Source: Gammaproteobacteria bacterium
GTDB lineage: Bacteria > Pseudomonadota > Gammaproteobacteria > Ga0077536
Direction of reading: 5' to 3'
Assembly (NCBI GenBank): GCA_024234975.1
Contig: JACKNH010000011.1
Location: forward strand, 65,973-129,972
DNA: 64,000 nucleotides
The stretch's first letter is position 1. Each line of letters starts with the position of its first letter. Shown here in pieces: positions 54,580 through 63,144 of this stretch. The notes under the pieces are model-generated. The model saw only the letters and a list, made by a program, of their open reading frames with translations. It was not told the origin of the DNA and made no database searches. The translations under genes and the position numbers were made by a program.

Positions 54580-55017
54580 ATGAAGCGATCCTACCGGTTA
54601 CAAAGAATCGTCGATCTCGCCAACACCGCCGAGCAGGCCGCGACCGGCAAACTGGCCGGCAGCGAGCGCGAGGTGCGTGGTCTGGAGCAACAACTGGCAC
54701 AGCTTCGCGCCTACCGCGCGGAATACGAAACGCGCCTGCAACACGGAATGGCGCCGCTGGGAGCCTACGCATTGCAGGAATACCACTTGTTCATGCGGCG
54801 GCTTGATGAAGCCATTGAAGGTGTGGTGAAGAAGCTCAGTGATCGACAGGCGCAGTTGACCGCCCAGCGGCAGGCGCTGGTGTTGCAGCGTCGCAAGAAT
54901 GAAATTCTGCAGGGAATACAGGGCCGCGCGGCGATGCTGGAAGATCGCAACGACCAGTTGCGGGCTGACATCGAGGCCACCGACCGCGTTGCCAGCAGGG
55001 TCCGAGCCACATCCTGA
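54580..55017 (+). CDS. fliJ: FliJ, export chaperone-escort protein
   Basis: The 145 residues are a single long coiled coil, as in FliJ: RLQRIVDLANTAEQAATGKL and RRLDEAIEGVVKKLSDRQAQ. It follows fliI by 20 bases. fliK, which often follows fliJ, is not present here. Confidence 0.9.
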   Translation: MKRSYRLQRIVDLANTAEQAATGKLAGSEREVRGLEQQLAQLRAYRAEYETRLQHGMAPLGAYALQEYHLFMRRLDEAIEGVVKKLSDRQAQLTAQRQALVLQRRKNEILQGIQGRAAMLEDRNDQLRADIEATDRVASRVRATS

Positions 55018-55156
55018 CCATCAAGTACGGCACGTCTGGTGCCGATTCTAGCGGGTACCGATGAGTGCCGGGCGTGGCGGCTGCTACGAACACGGACCTG
55101 CGGGTCGGCAGGCGTGGGCACACATTCCCGGGTACTGGAAAACATTTGGAATGGTA

Positions 55157-55471
55157 ATGGAATCAGCGATTGACGAAGACAATGCGGCTGGCGCGCCGGG
55201 CATCATCAAGTTGCCCCCAGAGGTGAATATCAGCGCCTCTGCAACGGTGAAAGTAATGCTAGCCGATGCCCTTGCCGCTGCCGACAGTAAAGTGGCGTTG
55301 GACGGTGGTGAAGTGGCTGCTGTGGACACTTCCGGCTTGCAATTGTTGACAGCCTTCGTCCGCGATGCCGGCCATCGCGGTGCCTCGGTCGAGTGGATGA
55401 ATCCTTCGGACGTACTCAGGGAAACCGCGTGCCGCATCGGGCTCGCGGGCGAACTGAAATTTTCCTGCTGA
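55157..55471 (+). CDS. STAS-domain protein
   Basis: From ATG 55157 the product is 104 residues (ATG 55151 also possible; the upstream open part to 55061 is not family-like). The single STAS domain shows the conserved segment GEVAAVDTSGLQLLTAFVRD, with Asp-Thr-Ser-Gly in the site that holds the regulatory Ser/Thr, and VEWMNPSDVLRETACRIGLA. Such proteins are anti-anti-sigma or MlaB-like regulators. Its place between fliJ and cheY suggests a flagellar or chemotaxis link. No kinase partner lies next to it. Confidence 0.82.
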   Translation: MESAIDEDNAAGAPGIIKLPPEVNISASATVKVMLADALAAADSKVALDGGEVAAVDTSGLQLLTAFVRDAGHRGASVEWMNPSDVLRETACRIGLAGELKFSC

Positions 55472-55501
55472 CAGGTGAATCGAATGCCGGTACCCATGGG
55501 C

Positions 55502-55528
55502 TAAAGCGAGCCGGGGCCTGGCCGATAT
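55502..55528 (+). promoter_or_regulatory. Sigma-28 (FliA) promoter of cheYZ
   Basis: TAAA (55502-55505), exactly 15 bases, then GCCGATAT (55521-55528) match the sigma-28 consensus at 11 of 12 positions. It lies after the STAS gene and about 110 bases before cheY. Confidence 0.88.
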
Positions 55529-55637
55529 CAGTCTGGCTGAAGTCGAATTTCGGTGCGCGCCGGCGGCATTCGATTCCCAGCTGTAGATTCATGGCCATGC
55601 GGTGCGCAATTCAACAACCGGGTAGAGACCAGACACG

Positions 55638-56012
55638 ATGGACAAGAACATGAAAATTCTCGTCGTCGACGATTTTTCGACGATGCGCCGAATCATGAAG
55701 GGACTGCTGGAAGAACTGGGCTTCACCAATATCACCGAAGCTGAAGACGGCGCTCAGGCTTTTTCAAAGATCAAGGCTGGAAGTTTCGATTTCGTCATTA
55801 CCGACTGGAACATGCCGAACATGACCGGACTGGAGCTGTTGCAGGCTATCCGGGCGGAAGATGCCGTCAAGGACCTGCCGGTGTTGATGGTGACGGCGGA
55901 GCAGAAGCGCGACCAGATTCTTGCCGCTGCCGAAGCCAAGGTAAATGGCTACATCGTCAAGCCGTTCAGTGCAGCGACACTCAATGAAAAGCTGACCAAG
56001 ATCCTTGGTTGA
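55638..56012 (+). CDS. cheY: CheY, chemotaxis response regulator
   Basis: The 124 residues are a lone receiver domain. The acid pair is in ILVVDDFSTMRRIMKGLL, the phospho-acceptor Asp in FDFVITDWNMPNMTGLELL, the Thr in LPVLMVTAEQ and the Lys in NGYIVKPFSA. It should bind the FliM/FliN switch when phosphorylated by CheA, which is not in the window. Confidence 0.95.
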   Translation: MDKNMKILVVDDFSTMRRIMKGLLEELGFTNITEAEDGAQAFSKIKAGSFDFVITDWNMPNMTGLELLQAIRAEDAVKDLPVLMVTAEQKRDQILAAAEAKVNGYIVKPFSAATLNEKLTKILG

Positions 56013-56061
56013 ATATTGACCTGCACCGGCGCCCGGTGCAGCACGGCGGCGATGTTCACGT

Positions 56062-56754
56062 ATGGATACAGAAATCGAGCTAAAACTAGCGCGTGAGTTG
56101 GTTCGTGCACTGGAGGGGCGCGACCGCGCCCAAGCCAATTCGCTCATCGAAAAGCTTTCCTCAGAGCAGTACGAGAGCTTCATGGCGGAAATCTCGCGCC
56201 TGTCCGACGAACTCTCCCGCGCCCTGCAAAGTGTTGGCAATGATACGCAGGATGCGGTGTCGGCCACCCAACTCGTGCCGGATATCGGCGACCGTTTGCA
56301 CTACGTAGTCACCCAGACCGAACAGGCGGCCAATAAAACCCTGGCAGCCGTAGAGACCATGGTACCGCAGGTCAATCGCATCAAGTCCGTGGTGGCCGAG
56401 ATGACCGAGCGCGCTGAAGTTGCGGAGCACGCGATGGTGTCGCCTGAGGAATATGCAGTGTTCCTTGCCACCGTGAACTCGATGTGCAATTCAATGAGTG
56501 GTCAGCTCTCGGAGATTATGCTGGCGCAAAGCTTCCAGGATCTCGTCGGTCAGGTCGTGCTGCGATTGATTGATGCGTTACAGGTGCAACAACGCGGTCT
56601 TGGCCAATTGCTCAATCCGCCCGGAAAAGCACCGGTTGGCTCGTCGTCCGCCGGTCCGGACATTGAAGCGCAGGGGCCGGCCATCAACAGTACGCCGGCA
56701 ACCGTCGCCGGTCAGGATGAGGTTGACGACCTGATCGCCGGGCTCGGGTTATAG
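56062..56754 (+). CDS. cheZ: CheZ, CheY-P phosphatase
   Basis: The 230 residues have the long helical hairpin of CheZ with the catalytic segment MLAQSFQDLVGQVVLRLIDA (conserved Gln in QDLxGQ). The C-terminal tail QDEVDDLIAGLGL is the CheY-binding helix. It lies 49 bases after cheY and closes the flagellar block. Confidence 0.95.
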   Translation: MDTEIELKLARELVRALEGRDRAQANSLIEKLSSEQYESFMAEISRLSDELSRALQSVGNDTQDAVSATQLVPDIGDRLHYVVTQTEQAANKTLAAVETMVPQVNRIKSVVAEMTERAEVAEHAMVSPEEYAVFLATVNSMCNSMSGQLSEIMLAQSFQDLVGQVVLRLIDALQVQQRGLGQLLNPPGKAPVGSSSAGPDIEAQGPAINSTPATVAGQDEVDDLIAGLGL

Positions 56755-56811
56755 AACTTTTTCCATCTTTCGGTAGGCAGACATTGCCGGCTGAACGAGT
56801 AGTGCATTCCA

Positions 56812-57258
56812 TCAGTCCCGTTCATGGGCAACCTTGCCGCGTAACGCCTTGCGGGTTCCAGTCCGCTTTTTTTCCTCCAGGCGCTTCCTGACCGATGCCT
56901 TGCTGGGTTTGGTAGCTGTACGCGGCTTGCTGCGCACTGCCGCCGCCCGCAACAGCGCTTCAAGTCTGGCCAGCGCCTCGCGTCGATTAGCCAGTTGGGT
57001 ACGATGCGTGCGCGCCACGATATTGATGATCCCGGTTGCCGTGGCGCGCGAACCGGCCAAATGCAGCAATCGTGCCCTGACATCCTCAGGCAGAAATCCG
57101 GCGTTGGCGATGTCGATGGTCAGCCGTACCGCGGTAGCGACCTTGTTTACATTCTGGCCACCCGGTCCACTGGATTGAATGAACTCCCACTGCAATGCGG
57201 AGTCTGGGATGTTCCATGGGAGGGTGTCACCGGTAGTCCGGCCTCGATTCGTCGCCAT
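56812..57258 (-). CDS. arfB: ArfB-type peptide chain release factor
   Basis: From ATG 57258 (GGAG upstream) the product is 148 residues; a start at 57312 would overlap the divergent gene. The GGQ motif is in IQSSGPGGQNVNKVATAVRL, and the basic C-terminal tail (about residues 110-148, many Lys and Arg) enters the empty mRNA channel. ArfB hydrolyses peptidyl-tRNA on stalled ribosomes. The tail KPRTATKPSKASVRKRLEEK matches the family. It is convergent with cheZ. Confidence 0.92.
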   Translation of the reverse strand: MATNRGRTTGDTLPWNIPDSALQWEFIQSSGPGGQNVNKVATAVRLTIDIANAGFLPEDVRARLLHLAGSRATATGIINIVARTHRTQLANRREALARLEALLRAAAVRSKPRTATKPSKASVRKRLEEKKRTGTRKALRGKVAHERD

Positions 57259-57324
57259 CGGCGTGGCAAGCTCCAGGGTGAAATTTTCAGGGGAGATATT
57301 CGCATGAACCACACTGAGGTGGGT

Positions 57325-58170
57325 ATGAAATTCATCGTCGCCGTGTTGCTGGCAATGCTGCTTGGTCCGGTGGCGGCGATGGACCTGCAGGTCGAAGGCA
57401 AGACCGCATTGGTGACCGGCAGTACATCCAACATCGGGTATGCCATCGCCAAGGCCTTATTGAACGAGGGCGCAACGGTTATCGTCAACGGTCGCAGCCA
57501 GGCATCCGTTGACGAAGCTATCGAGAAGTTACGCGAGGAAACCGGGCATACCGCCCAGGGCTTTGCCGGTGACATGACCAGTGTCGTGGCGGCCCAACGC
57601 CTCGCGGAGACCTATCCTTCCGTGGACATTCTCATCAACAACGTGGGTGGTGCGAGTTTCGTACCCTTCATGGAATCCACGGATGCGGACTGGATCGAAT
57701 CGTTCGAATTCAATGTCATGACGGGGGTGCGCCTGTCGCGTCTGTACCTGCCGTACATGCAACAGCAGGACTGGGGCAGAATCATCTTCATATCGAGTGA
57801 GAGCGCACTGCAGATTCCGGTGGAATTCATCCACTACGGCGTGGCCAAGGCCGCGCAGATTGCCGCTGCCCGTGGTCTGGCGGAGCTCGTTGCGGGCAGT
57901 GGGATCACGGTGAACAGCGTTCTGCCTGGGCCGACCCGCGAGCGCGGCGCAGAATTGTCACCAGCGATGGCTGAGCGATTCGGTGCGAAAACATTTGAGG
58001 AATTCGAACAGCGCTTTATCCGGGATTTCCGCCCGACCTCGCTGATCAAGCGGTTTGCCGAACCCGACGAAGTGGCGGCGCTGGTGACATATCTTTCCAG
58101 CCCGCTGGCTTCCGCCACGACGGGCGCCGCGTTGCGGGTGGATGGTGGGGTTGTCAAAAGCGCGTTTTAG
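57325..58170 (+). CDS. Short-chain dehydrogenase with an N-terminal leader
   Basis: The 281 residues start at 57325, where GAGGTGGGT precedes the ATG; 57304 and 57379 are alternatives. The Rossmann motif TGSTSNIGYAIAKAL, the NNVGG block and the YGVAK catalytic pair with the Ser in FISSESAL show a classical SDR. Unusually, the chosen start adds MKFIVAVLLAMLLGPVAA, which looks like a Sec signal peptide or membrane anchor, before the SDR core. From 57379 the protein would be a normal cytosolic SDR, but that ATG has a poor ribosome binding site. The substrate is unknown. ArfB is divergent and its start lies 67 bases away. Confidence 0.82.
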   Translation: MKFIVAVLLAMLLGPVAAMDLQVEGKTALVTGSTSNIGYAIAKALLNEGATVIVNGRSQASVDEAIEKLREETGHTAQGFAGDMTSVVAAQRLAETYPSVDILINNVGGASFVPFMESTDADWIESFEFNVMTGVRLSRLYLPYMQQQDWGRIIFISSESALQIPVEFIHYGVAKAAQIAAARGLAELVAGSGITVNSVLPGPTRERGAELSPAMAERFGAKTFEEFEQRFIRDFRPTSLIKRFAEPDEVAALVTYLSSPLASATTGAALRVDGGVVKSAF

Positions 58171-58216
58171 TCGGGCCATAACGACAACGGCGCAGGCGCG
58201 CTGGACACCCGGCTGT

Positions 58217-58390
58217 TCAGCGCGCTTCCGATTTTTCCGCCTGGCAACGTTCGCAGCGATAGATCGTCACCAGACGCCCCTGCCGGACATCGAATTGTTT
58301 GTCCTGCCAGACTTTCCACTTGTGGAAACCGTGCTGGCACATGCCCAGTGCCGGGGCCCGCTTCTTTTTGAACGGAATGATGTCAGCCAC
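58217..58390 (-). CDS. Small conserved protein with Cys/His metal-like sites
   Basis: A 57-residue product from a GTG start at 58390: VADIIPFKKKRAPALGMCQH, then GFHKWKVWQD, then a strand pair and YRCERCQAEKSEAR. The CQHGFHKW and CERC pairs suggest a zinc ribbon. Small proteins starting MADIIPFKKKR with the same Cys/His spacing are widespread in gammaproteobacteria, as far as I recall, and have no assigned function. The start overlaps the last 8 bases of the dehydrogenase gene, which indicates translational coupling. Confidence 0.72.
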   Translation of the reverse strand: MADIIPFKKKRAPALGMCQHGFHKWKVWQDKQFDVRQGRLVTIYRCERCQAEKSEAR

Positions 58391-59294
58391 GGCCTGGCGT
58401 AACGGCGAGATTCGCGCGCTGTTCCAACCAGCGAATCAACTCGCTGACGCTGGCGTCGCTTGAGTTTGCGGCGGTGGCTTCGGCCCAGAGCGCGCGCGCC
58501 GCGGTGGCCAATGGCATGGGAAAATCCGCGTCCTGCGCCAGCTTTCCGGCAATACCCACGTCCTTGTTCATCAGCGCGAGTTTGAAAGGATCGTCGAAGC
58601 GGCGCGACAAAATGCGTTGCTCGATATGATTGCGCGTAATCCATGAACCGCCGGTCGAGACATTCAGCACCTGATTCATGACCGCTGGGTCAACGCCGTA
58701 GCGCTTGCCCAGCAACAGCCCTTCGCCGGTCGCCATGAACGTCACCGCGGTGATGAGGTTGTTGATGGCTTTCATGGTGTGCCCACAACCCACCTGGCCG
58801 AGGTGAAAAATTCGCGCGCCCATGCTCGAAAGCAGACGCTGCGCACGCGGGAAGTCATCATCGCTCGCGCCCACCATGAATACCAGATCGCCAGCAATTG
58901 CACCGGCTTCGGCACCGGAGACTGGCGCGTCCACCAATGCAATGCCAAGCGGCTGCAACGCGGTTGAGTTTTCCCGGGTAATCCAGGGCTCCGATGATGA
59001 AGTGTCGATCACCAGGCTGCCGGGTTTGAGCGCTGCGGCGACGCCACCACTACCCAGGATGACGTCACGAACCGGCTTGCCGGAGGGCAGCATGGTAAAT
59101 ACGACATCGGCGCCGTCGGCCGCCTCGGCAGCTGATGACGCCGAGCCAAGCGCAGGACAAAGCTCACATGCGCGTTGGACGGCGGACAGTGAGAGATCGA
59201 AGGCCTTGACCTGATGACCGGCGCGGGCGAGATGTCCAGCCATCGGCGCGCCCATGACACCGAGACCGATGAATGCAATAGTGGCTGTCGTCAT
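58383..59294 (-). CDS. 3-hydroxyisobutyrate dehydrogenase family oxidoreductase
   Basis: The 303 residues begin with the NAD(P) site FIGLGVMGAPMAGHLARAGH. DAPVSGAEAGAIAGDLVFMV is the family's substrate-site signature, GHTMKAINNLITAVTFM contains the catalytic Lys, and DPFKLALMNKDVGIAGKLAQ is the C-terminal block. Members oxidise beta-hydroxyacids such as 3-hydroxyisobutyrate or tartronate semialdehyde. The exact substrate is open. The downstream small Cys/His gene overlaps its end. Confidence 0.88.
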   Translation of the reverse strand: MTTATIAFIGLGVMGAPMAGHLARAGHQVKAFDLSLSAVQRACELCPALGSASSAAEAADGADVVFTMLPSGKPVRDVILGSGGVAAALKPGSLVIDTSSSEPWITRENSTALQPLGIALVDAPVSGAEAGAIAGDLVFMVGASDDDFPRAQRLLSSMGARIFHLGQVGCGHTMKAINNLITAVTFMATGEGLLLGKRYGVDPAVMNQVLNVSTGGSWITRNHIEQRILSRRFDDPFKLALMNKDVGIAGKLAQDADFPMPLATAARALWAEATAANSSDASVSELIRWLEQRANLAVTPGRG

Positions 59295-59396
59295 GGCGGC
59301 GAGTATAGCACCGGCAATCCGTCCGTCAGTCGGTGCATTGGAGCTTGTCGTCGGCTTCTTCTAGAATGCCGCAGTAACTCTTGCTCGGATGGTCGC

Positions 59397-60305
59397 ATGT
59401 CTCAAAACGCCGATTCAGTCAAATCCATTCTTTATGCGCTAGGCGCCAATTTTTCGATAGCGATTGCCAAACTGGTGGCGGCGGTGATCACATCGTCAGG
59501 CGCGATGCTGGCGGAGGCCATCCATTCGCTGGCCGATACCGGGAACCAGCTGTTGCTGTTGCTCGGTCTGAGGCATTCAAAGCGACCGCCAACGGCGGAC
59601 TATCCGTTGGGCTATGGCAAGTCGATCTATTTCTGGTCGTTTCTGGTTGCGTTGATGCTGTTCAGCATCGGCGGGTTGTTTTCCGTCTACGAAGGTACCC
59701 ACAAGCTGCTGCATCCCGAACAGGTCAATTCACCGATGATCGCCATTGGCGTTCTGCTGTTCGCGATTGTCGCCGAAGGAATTTCCATGTGGGGATGTCT
59801 CAACGAAGTGGCCAAAGTGCGCAATGGACGCTCGCTGATTCGCTGGTTTCGCGAAAGCCGGCAGAGCGAGCTACTGGTGATTTTCGGCGAGGATCTTGCA
59901 GCGTTACTGGGACTGATACTGGCATTGCTTGCTATCAGTTTGAGCTACGTGACCGGCAACCCCATTTACGATGCCTGCGGTACGATCGCTATTGGTGTTC
60001 TGCTGATCGTTGTCGCGGTATTCATTGGCATAGAAGTCAAGGCGTTGTTGATTGGGCAGGGTGTAGAGCAACACGTGCATCAGCAGATGGTCGGATTCCT
60101 GGCCGGGCGCGATGAAGTCGCCGAAGTATTCAACCTGCTGTCCATGCAACTTGGTGACCGGGTGATGGTGGCGGTCAAGGCGCGTATGGCCGAGCAGTCC
60201 GATGCTGCCAGGCTGGTGACCGATATCAACACCGTTGAAGCAGCCTTCCGCGTGGAATTTCCCGCGGTGATGTGGCTGTTCTTCGAACCGGATAACAAAC
60301 GCTGA
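59397..60305 (+). CDS. Cation diffusion facilitator transporter
   Basis: The 302 residues start at 59397; the open frame upstream overlaps the divergent gene. Six membrane helices are seen. Helix 2 carries MLAEAIHSLADTGNQLLLLL with the metal His/Asp, DYPLGYGKSIYFWSF is the CDF loop motif, and helix 5 carries FGEDLAALLGLILAL. A short cytoplasmic C-terminal domain follows. The pattern fits Zn/Fe/Mn-efflux CDF proteins related to SLC30A9. The metal is not determined. Confidence 0.9.
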   Translation: MSQNADSVKSILYALGANFSIAIAKLVAAVITSSGAMLAEAIHSLADTGNQLLLLLGLRHSKRPPTADYPLGYGKSIYFWSFLVALMLFSIGGLFSVYEGTHKLLHPEQVNSPMIAIGVLLFAIVAEGISMWGCLNEVAKVRNGRSLIRWFRESRQSELLVIFGEDLAALLGLILALLAISLSYVTGNPIYDACGTIAIGVLLIVVAVFIGIEVKALLIGQGVEQHVHQQMVGFLAGRDEVAEVFNLLSMQLGDRVMVAVKARMAEQSDAARLVTDINTVEAAFRVEFPAVMWLFFEPDNKR

Positions 60306-60319
60306 TAGCGCAGGTTGGC

Positions 60320-61234
60320 TCAGGCGGCACTCACCAGGAAGGATCGCATCGATGCGGCCGGCATCTGCCAACCTTCGCAGAAGCTTGTGATCAGTTCATC
60401 GGGCCGGGCCAATCCCAAGGTGTACAGCAACGGCAGGAAATGGTCGTAGGTAGGGTGCGAAAGGTCGGCAATCCGTCCCAACTGTTGAAAATCAACGACG
60501 CTTTCGAAGTCGCGACGGTCGATGAAATCAGCGATTTTCTGGTCGAACTCAATGGCCCAGTCATAGGGTTTGCCGTCACGCAGCCGGATGTTGTGCACGA
60601 GGTTGCCCGAACCGATGATGAGCAAGCCTTTATCGCGCAATGACGACAGCTTCCGCGCGAGATCAAAGTGGAATGCGGGCGGACGGCTGTAGTCGATACT
60701 GAGCTGAATGACCGGTATATCCGCGTCCGGGAACATGTGTTTCAGAACCACCCAGGTACCGTGATCAAATCCCCATCTGTTATCGCCGAAACAGGGCACT
60801 TCCTTTGGCATGGCTTCGGCAATTTCACTTGCAATAGAGACATTGCCGGGCGCTGGGTAAACCAGCTGATATAACTCGTCCGGGAAACCGTACATGTCGT
60901 AATTCATGCGTGGCGCATCGTTGGCCGTGATCAGCACGCCGCCTTGCGTGAGCCAATGCGCGGACACCGAGATGATCGCCCGTGGTCGTGGCAGCTTGCC
61001 GCCGACCTCGCGCCATTGTTCCGTCCAGGTATTGTCCTCGAGTGCATTCATCGGCGTGCCATGGCCGATGAACATCGTGGGCATGCGCTCGTCAACGGGT
61101 AACGCCTGGAAGCGATCCAGAACTTCGGTCAATGGGGTTGCGACTGTCATTCTCTGGGTTCCCGGCATCAACACGCTGGCCAGCAGGCCGGAAAGCAGGG
61201 AACGTCGCCGCCGGTTGAGTTGTCTGTCCTGCAT
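60320..61234 (-). CDS. DODA-type extradiol dioxygenase with a leader
   Basis: The 304 residues contain the class III extradiol dioxygenase motifs of the YgiD/4,5-DOPA dioxygenase group: FIGHGTPMNALEDNTW, ISVSAHWLTQGG, WGFDHGTWVVLKHMFPDADI, GSGNLVHNIR and HPTYDHFLPLLYTLG, which supply the metal-binding histidines. The N-terminus NRRRRSLLSGLLASVLMPG looks like a twin-arginine signal, which is not usual for cytosolic YgiD. The natural substrate is unknown. It is convergent with the CDF gene, 14 bases apart. Confidence 0.85.
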   Translation of the reverse strand: MQDRQLNRRRRSLLSGLLASVLMPGTQRMTVATPLTEVLDRFQALPVDERMPTMFIGHGTPMNALEDNTWTEQWREVGGKLPRPRAIISVSAHWLTQGGVLITANDAPRMNYDMYGFPDELYQLVYPAPGNVSIASEIAEAMPKEVPCFGDNRWGFDHGTWVVLKHMFPDADIPVIQLSIDYSRPPAFHFDLARKLSSLRDKGLLIIGSGNLVHNIRLRDGKPYDWAIEFDQKIADFIDRRDFESVVDFQQLGRIADLSHPTYDHFLPLLYTLGLARPDELITSFCEGWQMPAASMRSFLVSAA

Positions 61235-61292
61235 CGTCAGTTAAACTTTGGCAAATCGTGCGAAATTATACGGTAAGTCGTGGAGACATCCA

Positions 61293-61964
61293 TTGCGTGG
61301 CTTAAGTTCATTTCTGGAGCAGATGGTTGCGTGCGTGCGCACGCTGGCACATCGGAACGAGGTGGCCAGCGAGGCAGCGCCTGCCTCGCCTTCGGCTGCG
61401 AACATGCCGGCGCTGGGTATCGTCAATTTGTTGATAGGTGCGCGAGGATCGCCGCAGGCGCCACAGCGAGGATACAGGCCAAGCAGTCTTGCTGACATCA
61501 GCCGCGCCGCGTCGCATCTCTGGCAGCAATGGCAGGCAACGTCCGCCACCGCACTGGAGACCTATCCACAAGCTGGTATCTCTATGGATGCACTATCACG
61601 TGACGAGCGCGACGAGCGCGCGGAGGTTCTGTTGCGGGCATTGTTGACTGCGGCGAAAGCCGACGGACACATAGACAAGGATGAGCAGGCGCGTATCGAC
61701 ATCGCACTGAATGATATGACGCTGGACGAAGACATCCTGCATTTTCTGAAAGCGGAGTTGAAGCGTCCGTTTGATATCGATGCGGTCGTGGCTGCCGCGG
61801 CGGACGCATTGACGGCCCTGGAAATCTACGTAGCGTCGGTTGTCGTGATCGATGATGCCAACGACGTCGAACGCGACTATCTGGCCCGCCTGGCGGCGCT
61901 GCTCCGTTTGCCGTCGAGCATCATAGATGGACTGCCAGACTTGCCAGACCTCGCATCGGCCTGA
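61293..61964 (+). CDS. DUF533/TerB-like protein
   Basis: From a TTG start at 61293 (GTGGAG upstream) the product is 223 residues; the frame is open to 61248. The C-terminal 110 residues form a DUF533/TerB helical domain, with RAEVLLRALLTAAKADGHID and KDEQARIDIAL as the acidic metal-binding-like segment. An Ala/Ser/Pro-rich linker precedes it. Function is unknown. The start is uncertain. Confidence 0.75.
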   Translation: MRGLSSFLEQMVACVRTLAHRNEVASEAAPASPSAANMPALGIVNLLIGARGSPQAPQRGYRPSSLADISRAASHLWQQWQATSATALETYPQAGISMDALSRDERDERAEVLLRALLTAAKADGHIDKDEQARIDIALNDMTLDEDILHFLKAELKRPFDIDAVVAAAADALTALEIYVASVVVIDDANDVERDYLARLAALLRLPSSIIDGLPDLPDLASA

Positions 61965-62033
61965 TCGCAGGCGCTTGATGCACAAGCCGGTGCGGCCCGG
62001 AGTGCGCCGACCAATAAGTAACGAACCACGAGA

Positions 62034-62567
62034 TTACTGTACGTTCAGGCGGCGGTTCCAATTGGCGAATTGCTGAAAATCGAGTTCACCTTTTTCATCG
62101 AATGGAATCGATACCGGCAGATTGGCGATGCTGATGCGGCCTCGCAGCCGGTAATCAACCTTGCCCTTGTCGGCCATCGCACCCAGTTGGAGAAGGATTC
62201 TTGCCAGGCTGGTGGTCGCGGTGAAATTCACGACGGTATCGCCATAGGCCGGAACCTCGGCGCGGTCGCCGCTGACGCCACTCGCAAACTCAATGCCATT
62301 GACTTCAAGGTTTGCCGAAGCGCCGCGGATGGTCAGCGGTTTGTCATTGGGATTGGTAACGCGAAGGCCAAGCAGAAAACGCTGTTCAAACAAAGTCGAA
62401 TCGAGCATTTCCAGCGACGAGAGGGTCAATGATGGCGGCTGCATTTTGCGATAGGCGCCCGCGCATCCCGCAAGCGCCACTGCCAACAGCGAACAAAGAA
62501 TCGCCGACAGCCAGATGCGCAGCGTAGAAACGCCGGTAGGTTTCCAACTGGCTGCCTCACGGTACAT
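62034..62567 (-). CDS. LEA14-like lipoprotein
   Basis: From ATG 62567 (GGAGAA upstream) the product is 177 residues with the lipobox ALAGC at about residue 35. The mature part is one water-stress/LEA14 beta-sandwich: LLGLRVTNPNDKPLTIRGAS, ANLEVNGIEFASGVSGD and KVDYRLRGRISIANLPVSIP. LEA14 proteins are stress-linked in plants; bacterial lipoproteins of this type have no settled role. It is downstream of, and on the same strand as, the small secreted protein gene. Confidence 0.85.
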   Translation of the reverse strand: MYREAASWKPTGVSTLRIWLSAILCSLLAVALAGCAGAYRKMQPPSLTLSSLEMLDSTLFEQRFLLGLRVTNPNDKPLTIRGASANLEVNGIEFASGVSGDRAEVPAYGDTVVNFTATTSLARILLQLGAMADKGKVDYRLRGRISIANLPVSIPFDEKGELDFQQFANWNRRLNVQ

Positions 62568-62583
62568 CAAATTCTCCTGCGGA

Positions 62584-62946
62584 TTATTCGTAGATGACGT
62601 AGCGCTGACCATCGCGGCCGCGCACGATATGGGCGGTGCGTCCGTCATTGGTTCGGATCCCCAGCGTACCGTCGGGCCCATAGTGGATGAAATCCCGTGG
62701 ACCCCCTTCACCGAAATGCCTTACGCCGAAGTCGTCCCGGCAGACTACCGCGCCCTTGCGACTGCCGATGCAGGTCAATTCCGGCTCGGCCGCATCTGCT
62801 GGAGCGGTTTCTTCCTGGGCCTGGGCGGTCGTCAGTAGCAACAGCGCCGTGCAGCAGATGCCAAGGCGGAACCAGCGGCGCAGCAGCGGGCAACGCCGAG
62901 GTACGCGAGCGCGGAAGGGGAGGTGATTGCCGGCCAGTGGTTGCAT
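62584..62946 (-). CDS. Small secreted protein of unknown function
   Basis: The 120 residues have a basic N-region, a hydrophobic LGICCTALLLLTTAQA leader and cleavage near AQA-QE. The mature part contains CIGSRKGAVVCRDDFGVRHF and ends RGRDGQRYVIYE, with a likely disulfide between the two Cys. No family is known to me. It is 16 bases before the LEA14 gene, so the two probably form an operon. Confidence 0.65.
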   Translation of the reverse strand: MQPLAGNHLPFRARVPRRCPLLRRWFRLGICCTALLLLTTAQAQEETAPADAAEPELTCIGSRKGAVVCRDDFGVRHFGEGGPRDFIHYGPDGTLGIRTNDGRTAHIVRGRDGQRYVIYE

Positions 62947-63144
62947 GCTGGGAAGCAGTATAGGTCCCGGCTGAAGGGGAACTCAATGTCCGTCGTCGGA
63001 GAGCCAGTCAAGGCGTGATGGACGTGTTTGGAGCCGCGGCGCAACAACGGCATATGCTTATGTCATCCACTTCGTAGACAGCGCGGGTCACCTGTTTATA
63101 ATCGCCCCCCATTCACGGCCCATTTCAGACGGATTTGCCCGCCA

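Noticed and set aside
58190..58230. GCGCGCTG/CAGCGCGC hairpin between the SDR and small-protein genes as a terminator
   Set aside because: No T run follows on either strand and it overlaps the end of the small gene.
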